NCBI GenBank assembly: GCA_030770535.1
Contig: JASVEC010000044.1
Span: 62,001 to 126,000 of the forward strand
Reading direction: 5' to 3'
Source: Batkoa obscura
Lineage: Eukaryota > Entomophthoromycota > Entomophthoromycetes > Entomophthorales > Batkoaceae
DNA: 64,000 nucleotides
The position numbers and the translations under genes are program-made. Position 1 is the first letter of the stretch. The number at the start of each line of letters is the position of its first letter. Of this stretch, positions 20,933 to 33,360 are shown in pieces. The notes beneath the pieces are model-generated. The model saw only the letters and a list, made by a program, of their open reading frames with translations, was not told the DNA's origin and searched no databases.

Positions 20933-22877
20933 TTCTTCTTTTTACTGTATTAAAAATTCTTAAATTTTGTACTTGGAATTGGTTAAACTTATAAGAGAAG
21001 CTAGGTTTTCAGTAAAGTTTAGAATCTTATTGGTCTTTTTAAAAAAATCCAATGATCAAGGTCAGTAGATTTGATTAAGCCAATGAGGAAATCTCAGTAA
21101 TTTGTATTCTAACCAATTAAATAGGTCGATTAGTTGTATAAAGTTTTCATATTCAAATTGCTACAAATTTTGCAGCTTTTCTCCCACTAAAAAAGCTTGT
21201 AAAAGTAAATAGTATTGTTTATAAAGCAACTATAGATTTTAAAAATTAATTTATTCATTTAATTGACTATCTTATAAACTATTATAAGACTTTTTCTTTA
21301 ATCTTGTTAAAATTTATCAAGGCTAGATAGGTAAGAGTTAAAAGTGCAATTAAAATTAAAGCTAGGATTAAACAAATAAGCTAAAGTTAGAATTAAAATC
21401 AAAGTAGTTAAAGCAGTTATAATTGTAATTATTAGAATGTAGTAATTTTTTAGATTTTAGATTTTACAATAATTTCTATTTTTAAATGTTTTTTTAATTT
21501 AATAATTAAATTTTTTAAATACTTTTCCATTTAATCAACTTTTTGCACAAATATTACATTTGTTAAATTAACCTTCTAGGTATTAGAATTTAAAAGAGCT
21601 AGTCTAATTGGCATAAAATTCATTAAAAATTGTGATCAAAGTAAACAATTTTTAAGACGTTTATTACTCAAAAGGTTAAAAATGCAAGTTTTATAAGAGA
21701 TTTGAGTCGACCACCTTAGATGTCATATAAAAATGTTTTTTATGATTCAATATATTCCAACCTTTAAGCTAATTTCTATATGGAAAAAACGATTTAAGGG
21801 AAATGAAGTTTACATTTGATGAGTTTGTCCATGCACTCCTAATTACATCAAATAAGCCTATTTTGTCAAAAGATTTTGAATAAATTTAAATCGGTCGATT
21901 TTTCTATTCTTATTAATGATAATGTGCCTTTGAGATAGTAAAGTTATAATTAGTATATCAGTCTAAACTATTATCGAGATGAATCTAAAAAACACTATTA
22001 AACTCCAGGCACATTTTCCAACCACTTCCTTTACCACATTAACAAAAGCAAAGTAGATTCGAAAACGTTATAACTATTTTTTAAAAAGTTACAAGAAAAT
22101 ACACAACCTTAAGACATAAAAAAGCACTTGATATTAGCTTATTCTTGTTAAGCTTTGAATACAATATTTAAAAAGTTCCACTTTTTATCCTCAGCTAAAG
22201 GGATAGTGTTTTATTAAAATCATAAAGAAATATAAAGAAAAAAGGAAGACTGTTAACTAGGAAAAGTACTTTGGAAACAATAAATGATAAGAGAAAAAAA
22301 ACTAAAAAAACTAAAAAAACTGTAGTTCCACTTTTAATTATATAAAGTAATTTTAAATTATATTTAAGTTTTAAAATATGAGAAACCTCAAAAATCAAAT
22401 GATTGTTCTCATTTTTATGAAAATTAAATTATTTTTACACCTCTATTTTTAAGTTAATGCAATTTATTCTTTTTGTCAATATTCTTTTAATATGAGGAAA
22501 ATAATAAAATATAGAATGACGTAGTGACAATAATAGTTTATATATTATATATAATAGACTCCGTTTTATTTAATAGCTAAACCAAACCATGTAGCATCAT
22601 AAAAATGAAATTGAAAAGATTGAATTATCATAATTCCCTAATCTAGATACCAATTGTTCCATCTAGCCTAGCTTTGATTTAGTACTTTTACATTCTTGTT
22701 ATAAATTTATTCTTTAGAATATCCCTTTATAAATGCTAGCATAAGGTAATAAGAAAAAACTTAATTTATACTTTATTCTTATAACATTATACATAAGCCT
22801 ACCTTGATTTAGATTAACAAAATATTTTATCTTTTTTTATTGACTAATTAATTCAAATATCTGATAAATCAATAGCT
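20933..22877. other. Intergenic, no feature seen
   Basis: About 1.9 kb of A/T-rich sequence. A minus-strand frame at 22195-22398 encodes only Phe/Leu/Ile-rich low-complexity sequence and has no support. No element copy or relic was recognised. Confidence 0.55.
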
Positions 22878-24416
22878 ATGGAGATGATGGATATAAAAGA
22901 ACCCAGCGTACTCGAAGAACCACTAAATAGAAGAGAGGAATGGGGGTTTTATATGTTTAATTTTGCAGTAAAGATTACTTTAACACCTTGTATTCACTTT
23001 ACTAAACCATTTTGCCTTTAGAATGAACCTTTTCTTCTTACAGTAGCCGGTTTAGCTTCAACTGTAATTTTGGAAGGGCTTGCATCTGGAGCAGCTTATG
23101 AATTAGATTTGATAACCCCATGTAATACAAAGATAACAGATTATGTTTGTAAAGTAAAATTTGGAGTCATATGGTTAGACACTTCATCATATACCTTCTT
23201 AATTTCAGCTTTAGCTGTAGCTATTCAAGCAGTTGTTTTTATCAGTATAGGTGCTATGGCTGATTATGGCAATTTACGTAAATTGATGCTTTTTGCCTCT
23301 TCTTTTGTACAAGCAATTGCCATAATTTTAATTTCCTCAATCACCAGTTATGATTATTATTGGGTAGCTGCCATCTTAATAATCATTGGTAATATTGGTT
23401 TTGGAGCTTCCAATATCTTTTATTATGCTTACTTGCCTATTTTAACTTCCAGTCATCCTGATGTAATACAAGCAAAAGAAGATAGTAATACAAATCTTAG
23501 TTTAATAAGAGAAAAAGTATCAAATACTATATCTGGTAAAGGGATGGCAATTGGATATTTAGGAGGATTTATTCATTTAATTATATCAGCACTTTTTGTT
23601 TTGTTTGCAGGCGCTTTTGGGCCAGTAGGCTCTTACCCTATGCAAGTGGTAGCAGCATTATCAGGGGTATGGACAATTATATTCAACATCATACCTTTTT
23701 TGTGGCTCAAAAATCGATCAGGTAACCCATTACCTAAAGGAGAAAACTATTTACTCCACAGTTGGAAACAAGTAGGGAAAACCTTTAGACAGATTAAAAA
23801 TTTGTCCCATTTAGCTATTGTACTATTTTCTTGGTTTATTATGTCGGATAGTTTACATACCTTCCTTTCAATGACTGTCCTCTTAGCTAAAAAAGAATTC
23901 AAGTTTTTACAATATGAGCTTTTGATTGCTAATTTAGTTACTCCAGTAACCGCTTTCTTGGGCTGTTTAATTTTTAATCAAATTATATTTCGATTTAAAG
24001 TTAGTACCAAAGCCATGTTAATTATATGTTGCATATGCTATTTAGTTATTCCAATTTATGTCTTATTAGGCTTAATACCTAATTTACCCTTTTCAAAATT
24101 CAAAATTGAAGGTTACATTCTTATGGGATACCATGGTTTTTTTGTTGGACCAATTCAGTCTTTTTATCGAGTATTATTTGCTGAATTAGTACCAAAGGGG
24201 AGAGAAAGTGAATTTTTTAGTTTATTCCAAATTGTTGGTAAAGGTTCTTCCTGGATTGGTCCTTTAGTAGTAGGGGCAATTACAGATTATTCTGGCAATC
24301 TACGTATTGGTTATACTTTTATCCTTGCTTCTGTTCTTTCTTCGGGATTAATATTAATGTTTTTAAATGTAGAAAAAGGTAAAGAACAAGTGAAAATCCT
24401 TGTGAAGAAGGATTAA
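22878..24416 (+). CDS. ATG22: Vacuolar amino-acid effluxer Atg22-like
   Basis: Major-facilitator protein of the Atg22 family, which exports amino acids from the vacuole after autophagic breakdown. Two exons (22878-22967 and 23022-24416) give 494 aa, close to yeast Atg22 (528). The first exon ends in WGFYMFNFA and the second continues NEPFLL, rebuilding the family signature WxxYxFANEP across the intron. About twelve hydrophobic segments follow, including GAMADYGNLRKLML after helix 2 and GRESEFFSLFQIVGKGSSWIG near the C-terminus, both typical of Atg22. The N-terminus lacks the ATG-proximal acidic extension of yeast. The start at 22878 is the first ATG in the exon; a second in-frame ATG follows six nucleotides later. 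Confidence 0.9.
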
Positions 24417-25872
24417 TTTTAATAATAAAAAAATCGACTTTTCCTACTCTTTCAATATAACTGTTAGTATTAGATGTTAAATATTCAAAGCTTTAGTCTA
24501 GGGCATATTGACTATTTTGATGTTTAAAATATGACTTATCATTGTGAAAACTTTTGAACAGAATTTCTGATGTTTTACGAATAGGTCAGTAAGAAGCTTT
24601 ATCTAGAAAATTATTGATATTAGTAGTTTAATTAACACTGTCCTGGGGATCTAGTTTCTAGTAAAATTTGATATCTGCTATTGATAAATCAAAGGCTTTT
24701 ACCATCTTAGACTTGGTTTTCATGTGGATTTATGTGTTCTAAAGGATAAAAGGAGTATAGAAACTCCTTTACTCATCCCGTTGTGTGACGTTTATATATT
24801 TATCACTTTCTCTAATCACAGCTATTTTATTATATAGAATTAGATTACTGAATATTTGAGTTGTATATTGTATTTATCATTATTAAAGTTTATAATATGT
24901 ACAGATACAGTTGTGTGTGATAAAAATTAAAGAGCTATAAGTTCAAGTATGGAAAAATTTACCGAAATAAAGTTCTATACCACCAATGAGATCAATAGTA
25001 CAACAAGCCTAAACTTTAATATACTTATTAGTTTTTTTAGTTTTTAACCATGTTTGAAACTGCTAGCTATAATTCAATATGGGCATATTCTTTCTTTTTA
25101 AATTTCAATTTCAACTTTTGCATAAATTATGGTTTAATGCCTCTTTTTTAATTCAAAGTGGCATATTTATTGTTTCAAATAAAAATTTGATAGTTTAAGA
25201 ATAAAATTGGACTGTGAAGCTATAGTAATCTCAAAGCTTACTGTATTTAGTTATTACACTTGGTGCTTTGATAAAGAGCAGTGAAATCAAAATAATGTGA
25301 AATATACTAAACACTATTCATTATTAAGTTTGAGTTTAAAACAAAATCGGGACTTCATAGCCTTAAAAAGAAGATTACTTAACTGAGGTTATGCTAAAGT
25401 AAAATAATATTAAACCATGTTGCTTACTAATACCAAGGATTACTATCATGATTTATATCATCTATATTATATGATATTTATACAATTGAGGTTTACTGCA
25501 ACTTAAAGTGTTACTTTTATTATCTATCGATATTGAGTCTATGGTCTTTTTTTATTAGCATTTTGGCATTTTCTAAAGCTCAATAAGGGCTATCTCGTAA
25601 TACACTTATTAATTAGACACCACCAAGTTGACAAATTATTTTATCAAATGTTATTTAATAATGAGAAAAATTCTAAAATACCAAATATCCTAGTTACTAA
25701 ATTTAATTCTATTAAATAAAAATGTTAATTCTAATTTCAAAATTTATTGCTAAAAAAGTTTGAAATAGGCTTTTATTTAAATGCTTGATAAATAATAGTA
25801 TTAATAATAGTAGGTAAAAAAATATATAAACAAGTAGAATATCTAATTTATTCCGTAAAATAGGATTTAACA
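24417..25872. other. Intergenic, one small hairpin
   Basis: 1.45 kb with no gene. A perfect 8-bp stem with a 6-nt loop lies at 24749-24770 (AAAGGAGT/ACTCCTTT). A minus-strand frame at 25712-26008 overlaps the WOPR gene and is a hydrophobic shadow. Confidence 0.5.
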
Positions 25873-26532
25873 ATGAAAGATTTTTTCGGAACAGTTGAAA
25901 ATTCATTAGATATATTGTTATTGCTAGAAGGGGTGAATAGGGGCTATTTTCGAGTAATAGAAGGCAAACTAACTGAAACTGAAAAGAGAGAAATAAAAGT
26001 AGGCACATGTTTTATATGTGAATATAAAGGATCGGATTTAGAAGAATTGGAAGATGGGAAAAAGTGGATGAAATATCAATCTAAGAATAAACTTAACTAT
26101 TTTAAACAACTTATAAACGATGTTAATAGTAAGAACAAACTGATAAAGAAAGAGATAAAACTATATTACTTTAATAGAAGATTACAAATATTAAATTACA
26201 TTTCTAACTCTTCATCTGTAAATAAAAGTTTGATACGCCCTTCTTATAGTCACTTGATGAACTTTCTACACACCAAAAGCACGAACAGTAATTTGGGTTC
26301 AATTAGTACGAGCTCAAACATCAAAAATTTTATATCATTGCCACCCATTAGTCAAGTCAAGACTAATTTATCTAGTATATTGCCACCAATTAAAAGCAAA
26401 ATAAGTGACCATATATTATTATATTATTCTAAGAATTTCAACCTTATTGAAACTTTAGAGTTTAAATCTAATACTAATTTATGTATTTCTGAAGATTTAA
26501 GACAGTTGTCTCTTTTTCAAGTTCGAATTTAG
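25873..26532 (+). CDS. WOPR-domain (Gti1/Pac2 family) transcription regulator
   Basis: Fungal-specific DNA-binding regulator family that controls morphological switching, sporulation and effector genes in other fungi. This is a single exon of 219 aa. The WOPR start is FFGTVENSLDILLLLEGVNR, followed by KLTETEKREIKVGTCFI and the E..S...E.DGKKW block and KLNYFKQLI, matching the first conserved half (WOPRa) in order. A second half is not obvious: residues 105-219 are Ser/Asn-rich with two SLPPIS/ILPPIK repeats. The protein is short for the family; Pac2 and Gti1 are usually 200-400+ residues. About 1.4-1.6 kb on each side is gene-free, common for developmentally regulated genes. The family call is fairly firm; targets are unknown. 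Confidence 0.82.
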   Translation: MKDFFGTVENSLDILLLLEGVNRGYFRVIEGKLTETEKREIKVGTCFICEYKGSDLEELEDGKKWMKYQSKNKLNYFKQLINDVNSKNKLIKKEIKLYYFNRRLQILNYISNSSSVNKSLIRPSYSHLMNFLHTKSTNSNLGSISTSSNIKNFISLPPISQVKTNLSSILPPIKSKISDHILLYYSKNFNLIETLEFKSNTNLCISEDLRQLSLFQVRI

Positions 26533-28122
26533 AATCATATGTGAGTATTTCTTACCAATTGTCCACTTTTGCTATTTTTGAAAATTTAAAAATTAGCTAA
26601 CCAACACGGCTGTTTAAACTCGAATGTATGTTGGTTAGTAGTAATCTTTATAGCCAACTAGTTGTATTTCTGTGTCAACCTACGGTTTGATAATTAGTAT
26701 TTATTTTAGAACGAATAGTTGCATTAGCTAAATATCGAAATTTCCCTTCTTTATTTTAAAATTTTAAATAAAATTTTACAATACATGTTAAACATTTGTT
26801 ATGCCGGCTTTATTAGATTATATTCCTTTTGATTTATTCTTAATTTGTTTTTAATTTATTTGCTGATAAATCATTTACATTTTTTAAAATATTAACAAAA
26901 ATGATATTGGATGATACAGCTTAAACACAGTTAAATGTAAATACAGTGATTGAAAGCAAAATAGATAATAAACTTTCTGTAGTAGATGTAAGTTGGAGCA
27001 TATATTAAGACTTCAACTACATTTAATTGTCTAACTAGAACACTACAAATAATACAAAGAAACCAACACTTAATTATTTATGCTCTTAAATTTTTGATAA
27101 AAACTAAAGCAAATAAAGGATGTTTTTATTTAAAATTTAAAATGGAGTTGTCATTTGTGATAGTTGTTTTTAACATCTAATATAAAAACAAACAATTTGA
27201 ACATTATTGTATTGTAAAAAAACAATAAAGCTTTACTTTAATCACAATATTTATATAAAATACTTTATTTTAACATTTTAAGATGAAATGGCTCATTTTG
27301 AATTGTAGTACTTTTATTGAATAATTCTAAAATACAATACTAAATACATTATCCTATAAATAAACACTAAAATTATTCTCTTATTATGAAGTGCTTTTTT
27401 TAGTAACATAGTTTTTAGTATTATACTCCTTAAGTAAAGAACTATTATAATATTTTTTTAATTGAATCTTATGTTTTTTAAACTGCATTTAACCTGTCAA
27501 CTGACTTTTGAAAAACCAAAGGTACAGATTTCCTGACTTTAGTTTTTTTGTAAGGCTTCTTTGTACTATAGGTAGTATATATGGGAATAAGTACCAAATA
27601 AAAAAAATAATTCTATTTTCAATAAGTCAAATTAAAATAGAAAATTAGCACTTTAATTACAGCTAGATATTAATAGTACTTTTTTTTGCTTAAATATATT
27701 GGTGTACTGCAAGGCTTTATAACAACAATACAAAATCTATTATTCCCGTGTTCTCTATTAAACATATATATTTAATTAGCTAAATCTAGTGTATTCAACA
27801 AGATGTAAGGGAATTTTTATAATGAAGCCTATAGGAGTTATGACCCATAAATTTGGACCTTATTCATAACACAAGTCATAAGCACTAACAAATTAAATGA
27901 ACTACTATACAAATGATTATTAATCTAATTGGATAAACTATTGGTATCTTTAACATTCTGCTTCTCACAAAAATATAATAGGAACAATAAATGTTACCTC
28001 AAAATACCAAAAGATTAAACTTAGTGAAATATACAAAATCAAAGTTCCTTTTAAAAGTCAATTTGACCAGCTTGTAATTTTATGAAATAAACTAAAATTA
28101 TTTTTTAAGGGATTTGTTTTCA
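26533..28122. other. Intergenic, no feature seen
   Basis: 1.6 kb of A/T-rich sequence between the WOPR gene and the SPRY cluster. No repeat copy, RNA or coding relic was recognised. Confidence 0.5.
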
Positions 28123-29086
28123 ATGAGTTCAACATCTGGAATTCCAAAAGAGGTGCTTGATGCAATATCAAAAGAGATTGCAACTAGCACTAAAACTAGC
28201 ACAACACTTAAAGATTTTTATCCACCTAGTTCAACTAATTCATCTGAAAGCCCTTTAGTGGTCCATATCCTTATACCTGTCATTATTTCTGTTACTGCCA
28301 TTATTATGTTAATTATTGGGATATATAAGAGAGGTAGAAATAAAGCACAGGCGGATAATAATAATAATAATAATGTGGATATTAGTTTAAACCAGGTTGT
28401 TGATATAGTCGATCAACGGCAGGAACAAAATCACAGTAGTAACAATAGCAACAATCATGATAATATACGAAATGTAAACTATAACGCTAACAGATTTGAA
28501 GTAATAAATGGCAGAAACGAAGATATAATCAAAGGCGAAAACAATAGTGTTTATTTTGTTAAAGATAGTATACTTCAAACCAATGAGGCTATATTTATAG
28601 ACAGCTTTATATACTTTGAAATTGAATTCATAGATTCCAAAGATCATTTCTCAATATTATTGGGTTACTCAATGAAATGCTCGCAAAACGTAATTAATGG
28701 TAACGTCTTTGAAAGTAAATTTTTATTTCCATTCATCTCTGATCCCTTTAGATAATTCTATATTGCTAAATCCTCATGATGGTCAGATAGTTATAAATAG
28801 AAGCTCATCTAGTGTGACTTCAGTTCATAATTTTAAAAAAGGTGATATAATTGGAGCACTTCATGATATAAATGAATCACGAGTCGACTTCACATGTAAT
28901 GGTGATGTCATAAACACGTTCAACTTTAATTCCGATGAACTACTACTACCGACTATTTATTGTACAAATGGCGTTTTAATCAAATATAATTTGAGTGATA
29001 CAGGGTTCTTATATCAAAGAGCTAACAGTTTGGCTCTCGGAATAGATAATCAAGATCTGCCTCCTAATTATTCAGAGATTGTATGA
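28123..29086 (+). CDS. Membrane-anchored SPRY protein with PPxY tail (Ssh4/Ear1-like), A
   Basis: Two exons (28123-28699 and 28752-29086) give 303 aa. The layout is a short Ser/Thr-rich N-terminus, one membrane segment (about residues 45-65, HILIPVIISVTAIIMLIIGI), an Asn-rich cytosolic linker, a SPRY domain (YFEIEFIDS, ILLGYSMKC, DIIGALHD, FTCNGDVI, LLPTIY) and a C-terminal PPNY at residues 296-299. Yeast Ssh4 and Ear1 have the same plan, one TM plus SPRY plus PPxY, and recruit the Rsp5 ubiquitin ligase to endosomal and vacuolar cargo; the same role is inferred here. The intron falls in the SPRY domain at the same phase as in the three paralogues. The first ATG is at 28123. Confidence 0.82.
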
Positions 29087-29536
29087 ATAGCATCAAACTA
29101 TGCCTTGGATCTATTCAATAATTTGCCCGATATCTTTTTAGTATAATTGTTTAATTAAATATCAAACTCATCTATTTGCTGTCTTATTGATAATAAAAAT
29201 GCCTAAAATTTAAATACCTATTATCAACCTGATCAACATCAACTAACAATTTTATATTATATTAGTTATACAAACACTCTTTTATATTTGTATCTTACAA
29301 ATATCACATCTATCAATAACCTTGCATTTAATTTAGCCTTAGTGTCAATATTAATAATTAAAATTTTGTTCTAAATCGATTTAATTGTGGAACATAAAGG
29401 ATAGATATCGATAACAATTTATTAATATTTTTAGATAGAAATCATCATTCCTAAGATGATGCTGTATTTTAACTATATAATTTTAGAAAAAGCATTTGTA
29501 ATCGATATTTGTTTTTATTATATTTAAAAAATAGCA
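29087..29536. other. Intergenic, no feature seen
   Basis: 450 bp between convergent SPRY gene A and the SPRY relic; A/T-rich with no visible structure. Confidence 0.5.
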
Positions 29537-30370
29537 TTATTGATCTCTAAAAGTATATCTTGGGGATAACTCGGATGAGACATCAGTACCCATGTTTAGT
29601 AAATTGACTTTTTCATACAGAAACTCACTTTTGCTGATATTGTGCCCAAACAGAGGCCCCTTAGAGGGATAAATGATTGATAGTAGTAAGTCATTGGAAT
29701 CATAGCAAAGGGAATAAACAGCCTCACCATTATATGTGAGAACCGTTTCAAGGGCACTGGGATTGTAGAGTGCGCCAATAATATATCTAGACTTGAAGTC
29801 ATTGATATAGATTCGATTACTGGAGTTTTTATTTGTAACCATTTAATTTGTACTTATATTGAGCAAAATACTATTATCTAAAAGTAAAAAAGTGAAGAGC
29901 GTTACCGAATGTATAATGAAGTTTACCATTAATATCATGAATACATCTTAACGAATAACCTACCGAAATAACAAAAAAAGAATTGAAATTAATTATTTCA
30001 ATTCCAAAATAGGTATCTTTGTCCTTTGAAAGAATACCTCTTCGTAATATACTTTGTTCCATATAATAAATTTCATTACTTTACCTTTTGATAATATTTT
30101 TATACACGCTATTTATAAATTTGAATTTCTATTAGTATGTTTCCTTATATATTTATGTTGACTGTGTATCCTTTCTATTAATTTTTAAAGCATCAATAGT
30201 CTGACCTGAATCCATGGAATCACCTATGATTCGGTTCAAAAATGTTTCTCTTTTTGTATCATTACAATTAAAATGAACTCATTTATCAAGCGGTATTATA
30301 ACTATTATCAACAGTGTAGCGACTATCAATACAACAAAAAATATTATAAATACTTAAGAAGAGAGTGTCA
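29537..30370 (-). pseudogene. Decayed SPRY-PPxY paralogue
   Basis: A copy of the neighbouring SPRY genes. SPRY parts are readable on the minus strand: YYMEQSILRRG through IISVG-type strand sequence to CIHDIN, then the family intron (donor at about 29924, acceptor at about 29876), then DNSILLN, IYINDFKSRYIIGALYN, VLTYNGEAVYSL and the tail. The part before the SPRY domain is interrupted by stops and frame changes. A hydrophobic anchor is still visible at about 30360-30290 (VFIIFFVVLIVATLLII). The tail reads SPRY instead of PPxY, so the ligase-binding motif is gone. It is most like gene B at 31226-32114, suggesting a tandem duplicate that lost function. Confidence 0.72.
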
Positions 30371-31225
30371 TGATAATGCTAATAAAAAATGTCCTGTATT
30401 TTATATTTTTCTTATTTTATAAATATTTAAATATAATTGAGGCTTTTGATAAATTTAACTCTGATAACACCGCCTACAGATGACTACATTGGCTAATAAT
30501 TGTTTTAATTGCTGATTTTATATTGCTTCGATCAAATTAAATGTAAAGCAGAAGCACTTCTCTATTTACTAAAGAATAAAACTTAAGTACTTTGTTTTTC
30601 AATATGAAAATGTAAAAGTTGGACTCTTTAAAATAGTATAATGACAAGTGTGGACTAAGTGTAATATAATTATCATGTATATCCTCGTCTCTCAAGTATT
30701 CATTTTTTATAGCAAAATATTTTTTCAATGTCATTGTCTTTGTAGACAATCACATTGAAAAAACACTTGTGACGCTTTGCTTTAATTCAGATTGGATTTT
30801 TTTTCTTCATCTTCAGTTTCTTTAAAGTTTCAGCACTAACATGGATTTTATTCATAAGCTATACTTAATTTTATGAACAAAGGAATGAAAATTAAGGGGC
30901 TTTATTAGTCTTTTTTTCAATACTTTTATGAAATATTTACTTAACAAAGATTAAAGCCATTAATATTGAACTCTAATGATTTTTCTTTTTACTTATCTGT
31001 ATTGAAAACATAAGGCCGTTTTTTTATTCCATTACTTTTCCATTTTTAAACACTATTTGAGTAGAAAAGCTGTCAATAAAATTTTTAAATAAAAAAAACA
31101 CATCCCCATATCTGATAAAAAAAGCATACTATTGTACTATCCGTTTTTTAATTTTTAATTATAAATTTACTGATTAATAGAATATCATTTTTGAATTTTA
31201 TTATGTACACATAGCATCACTGGAG
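30371..31225. other. Intergenic with one foldback element
   Basis: It holds element copy 6 at 31013-31108. A 70-codon minus-strand frame at 30537-30749 has no recognisable features and is not called as a gene. Confidence 0.5.
31013..31108 (+). mobile_element. Foldback MITE-like element, copy 6
   Basis: A diverged copy: TTATTCCATTACTTTTCCA at the left half, ACACATCCCCA followed by TA at the right end; the left end is eroded, so its exact start is uncertain. Confidence 0.72.
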
Positions 31226-32114
31226 TTAGTTTCTAAGGATATAGCTTGGGGGCAACTCGGATGTAACGTCAATACCTATATTTAATAAATTGGCTTTTTG
31301 ATATAGAAACCCACTTTCCCCAATATTATATCTAAATAGAGATTCTTTAGAGGAGTATATAGTTGGTAACAATAAATCCATAGAATCATAATAGATAGTA
31401 TAAATAGCTTCGCCATTGTATGTGAAAATCATCTCAAAGGTATTTAAATTATAAAGTACACCAATGATGTCTCCAGACTTAAAATCATTAATATAGATTC
31501 GGTTTCTTGAACTTTTGTTTATGATTATCTGATTAGTGCTTACACTAAATAAAATACTGTTATCTAAAAGTAGGAATATAAATACACATATGATTTCTTA
31601 TAGGATGAAAATTACCGCTAATATCATCATGACATTTTGAAGAGTAACCTAATAAAATAACAACAGAAGGATTGAAGTCAATTATTTCAATTTCAAAGTA
31701 ACAAATTTTATCCCTAGGAGAGATATCCCTTTGTAGTATACTTTCTTTTAAACAATAAATTCCATTGTTCTCAATTTTAAGGACATTTCCATTATTATTA
31801 TTTGTCACTTCGAACCCTTTTCTTAGGTTATTTGTTTCTGTATTTATATTATCTCCAATGTTGTTAATATTTCCAACACCATTTATGTGCCCTCTATGTT
31901 GATATGGAGGAGCAGGTACATTTTGATTCAAATCCATTGGAATGATTACACTTTGATTGATATTTATTGGTATATTATTTGCATTATTAGTGGTGCATCT
32001 ATCAGTATTAGTGGAACATTTGCATATTATTGTAAAAATTCCAATAAATACAAAGGCAGCTACTATGGCAATAATTACAATAAACGTACTATAGGAATCA
32101 GAAGTATATATCAT
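31226..32114 (-). CDS. Membrane-anchored SPRY protein with PPxY tail (Ssh4/Ear1-like), B
   Basis: Two exons (32114-31616 and 31563-31226) give 278 aa. The membrane segment is very near the N-terminus (about residues 9-31, STFIVIIAIVAAFVFIGIF), followed by a Cys-containing then Asn-rich linker, the SPRY domain (YFEIEIIDFN, ILLGYSSKC, IYINDFKSGDIIGVLYN, FTYNGEAIY, LLPTIY) and PPSY at residues 271-274. The intron matches the paralogues in position and phase. The N-terminal linker also holds a Pro-rich APPYQ stretch. It lies next to the decayed copy in the same orientation, so the pair probably arose by tandem duplication. The predicted role is the same as for gene A. Confidence 0.82.
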
Positions 32115-33360
32115 ATTGATTTATTAATTTGTTGTTATTTGTTGTAAATATTGTTTTATTTTATAGTTTTTTTTAAAATAATTAGGAACCTTCCATAATT
32201 TCGGTTTGAATAACACCGCACCTAATGACCATATTTAATTGAATGCATACCTTCTAACTAGTTATTATTTTATAATATCGGTTAATTTTAACCTAAAATG
32301 AATTCGCAATTTTTTCAAAAAGATTTTTTTCCTTCAGGATAACGTCTTATAAACCTTAAAATATCATTCTCGGTATTTTATAGTTAAAAATCAAAAATCT
32401 CCAGAACTACGATTGATATTCGCAAAAAGCATTTCTGCCTAAACTTTTCGATTTCACACTGCTTAAATCTTACTACTAATACGGTTTCCGCTAATGTATT
32501 TATTTGGCATTGAGTTTTTTTAAAAAATCACATTCTTTCTTACACCTAAATACACCTATCAAATTAGGAACTGAAATCCTTAATGCCAAGGAAAATAACA
32601 CTCCCATATGTTGTTCTAGGATTGTAGCTATAAATGATTATATTTAATTCCAAGCAAAATAATTTTATTTTATATTTTGTAAATAGCATTTTAAGATCAA
32701 AAAATTAAGACAAACTTGTAGTTTAAGGCTAAATAGTTAAGGTTCAACTACTAGCTTTGAAGTTCAGCCTTTCAATCTTAAATGGTTGTTGCTAAGTTAT
32801 ATATAGGTATTTAATAATAATCATAATTAATTGGATATAAATAAAAGAGCAAGGTTATTGAATTTAATATTCATAGAAAGTATAGTTTTATTTTTTATAA
32901 ATAGCTAAATTTTGCACAACTTAAATCCTTTTAATTACAGATAAACTATACTAAAAAATTTTATAGTTGTCTGATCGCTAGGTATTTTTTTGATCTAATA
33001 TTTCTATAATCTTTACCTATACCATTTGCCTATATGAACAATTTATGTATCAAATCTTATACAGAACTCTTATTTATGAAATTTACCCATACTATGATTT
33101 ATCACAAGAAACAAGTATTATGGTAATTAATGGCAGTAGAGCTAATAAAAAAGTTACAGCTAAGTTGGTAACCCAATGTAAGTCCAAGTCAATACAAAAG
33201 GAGGATAAGTATAAAACTGAATGAGAATAGCCTCGTAAAAGCCCTGATCAAAAGATAATTGATATGATACAATTCATTTTCAAACCGAAGTTATTATATA
33301 AAATGAAACTAAATACTTAATACGATTAAATACAAGTTAAAATTAGGAGACTATAAGGGA
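32115..33360. other. Intergenic, one short open frame
   Basis: 1.25 kb without a supported gene. A 59-codon plus-strand frame near 33047-33223 (MYQILYRTLIYEIYPYYD at its start) is less A/T-biased than its surroundings but matches nothing I recognise; it may be a relic. Confidence 0.45.

Noticed and set aside
22195-22398. 67-codon Phe/Leu/Val-rich minus-strand frame
   Set aside because: Low-complexity translation of A-rich DNA; no partner exons or conserved features.
30537-30749. 70-codon minus-strand frame between the SPRY relic and gene B
   Set aside because: No motif, no similarity to neighbours, starts at a weak position, and partly low complexity.
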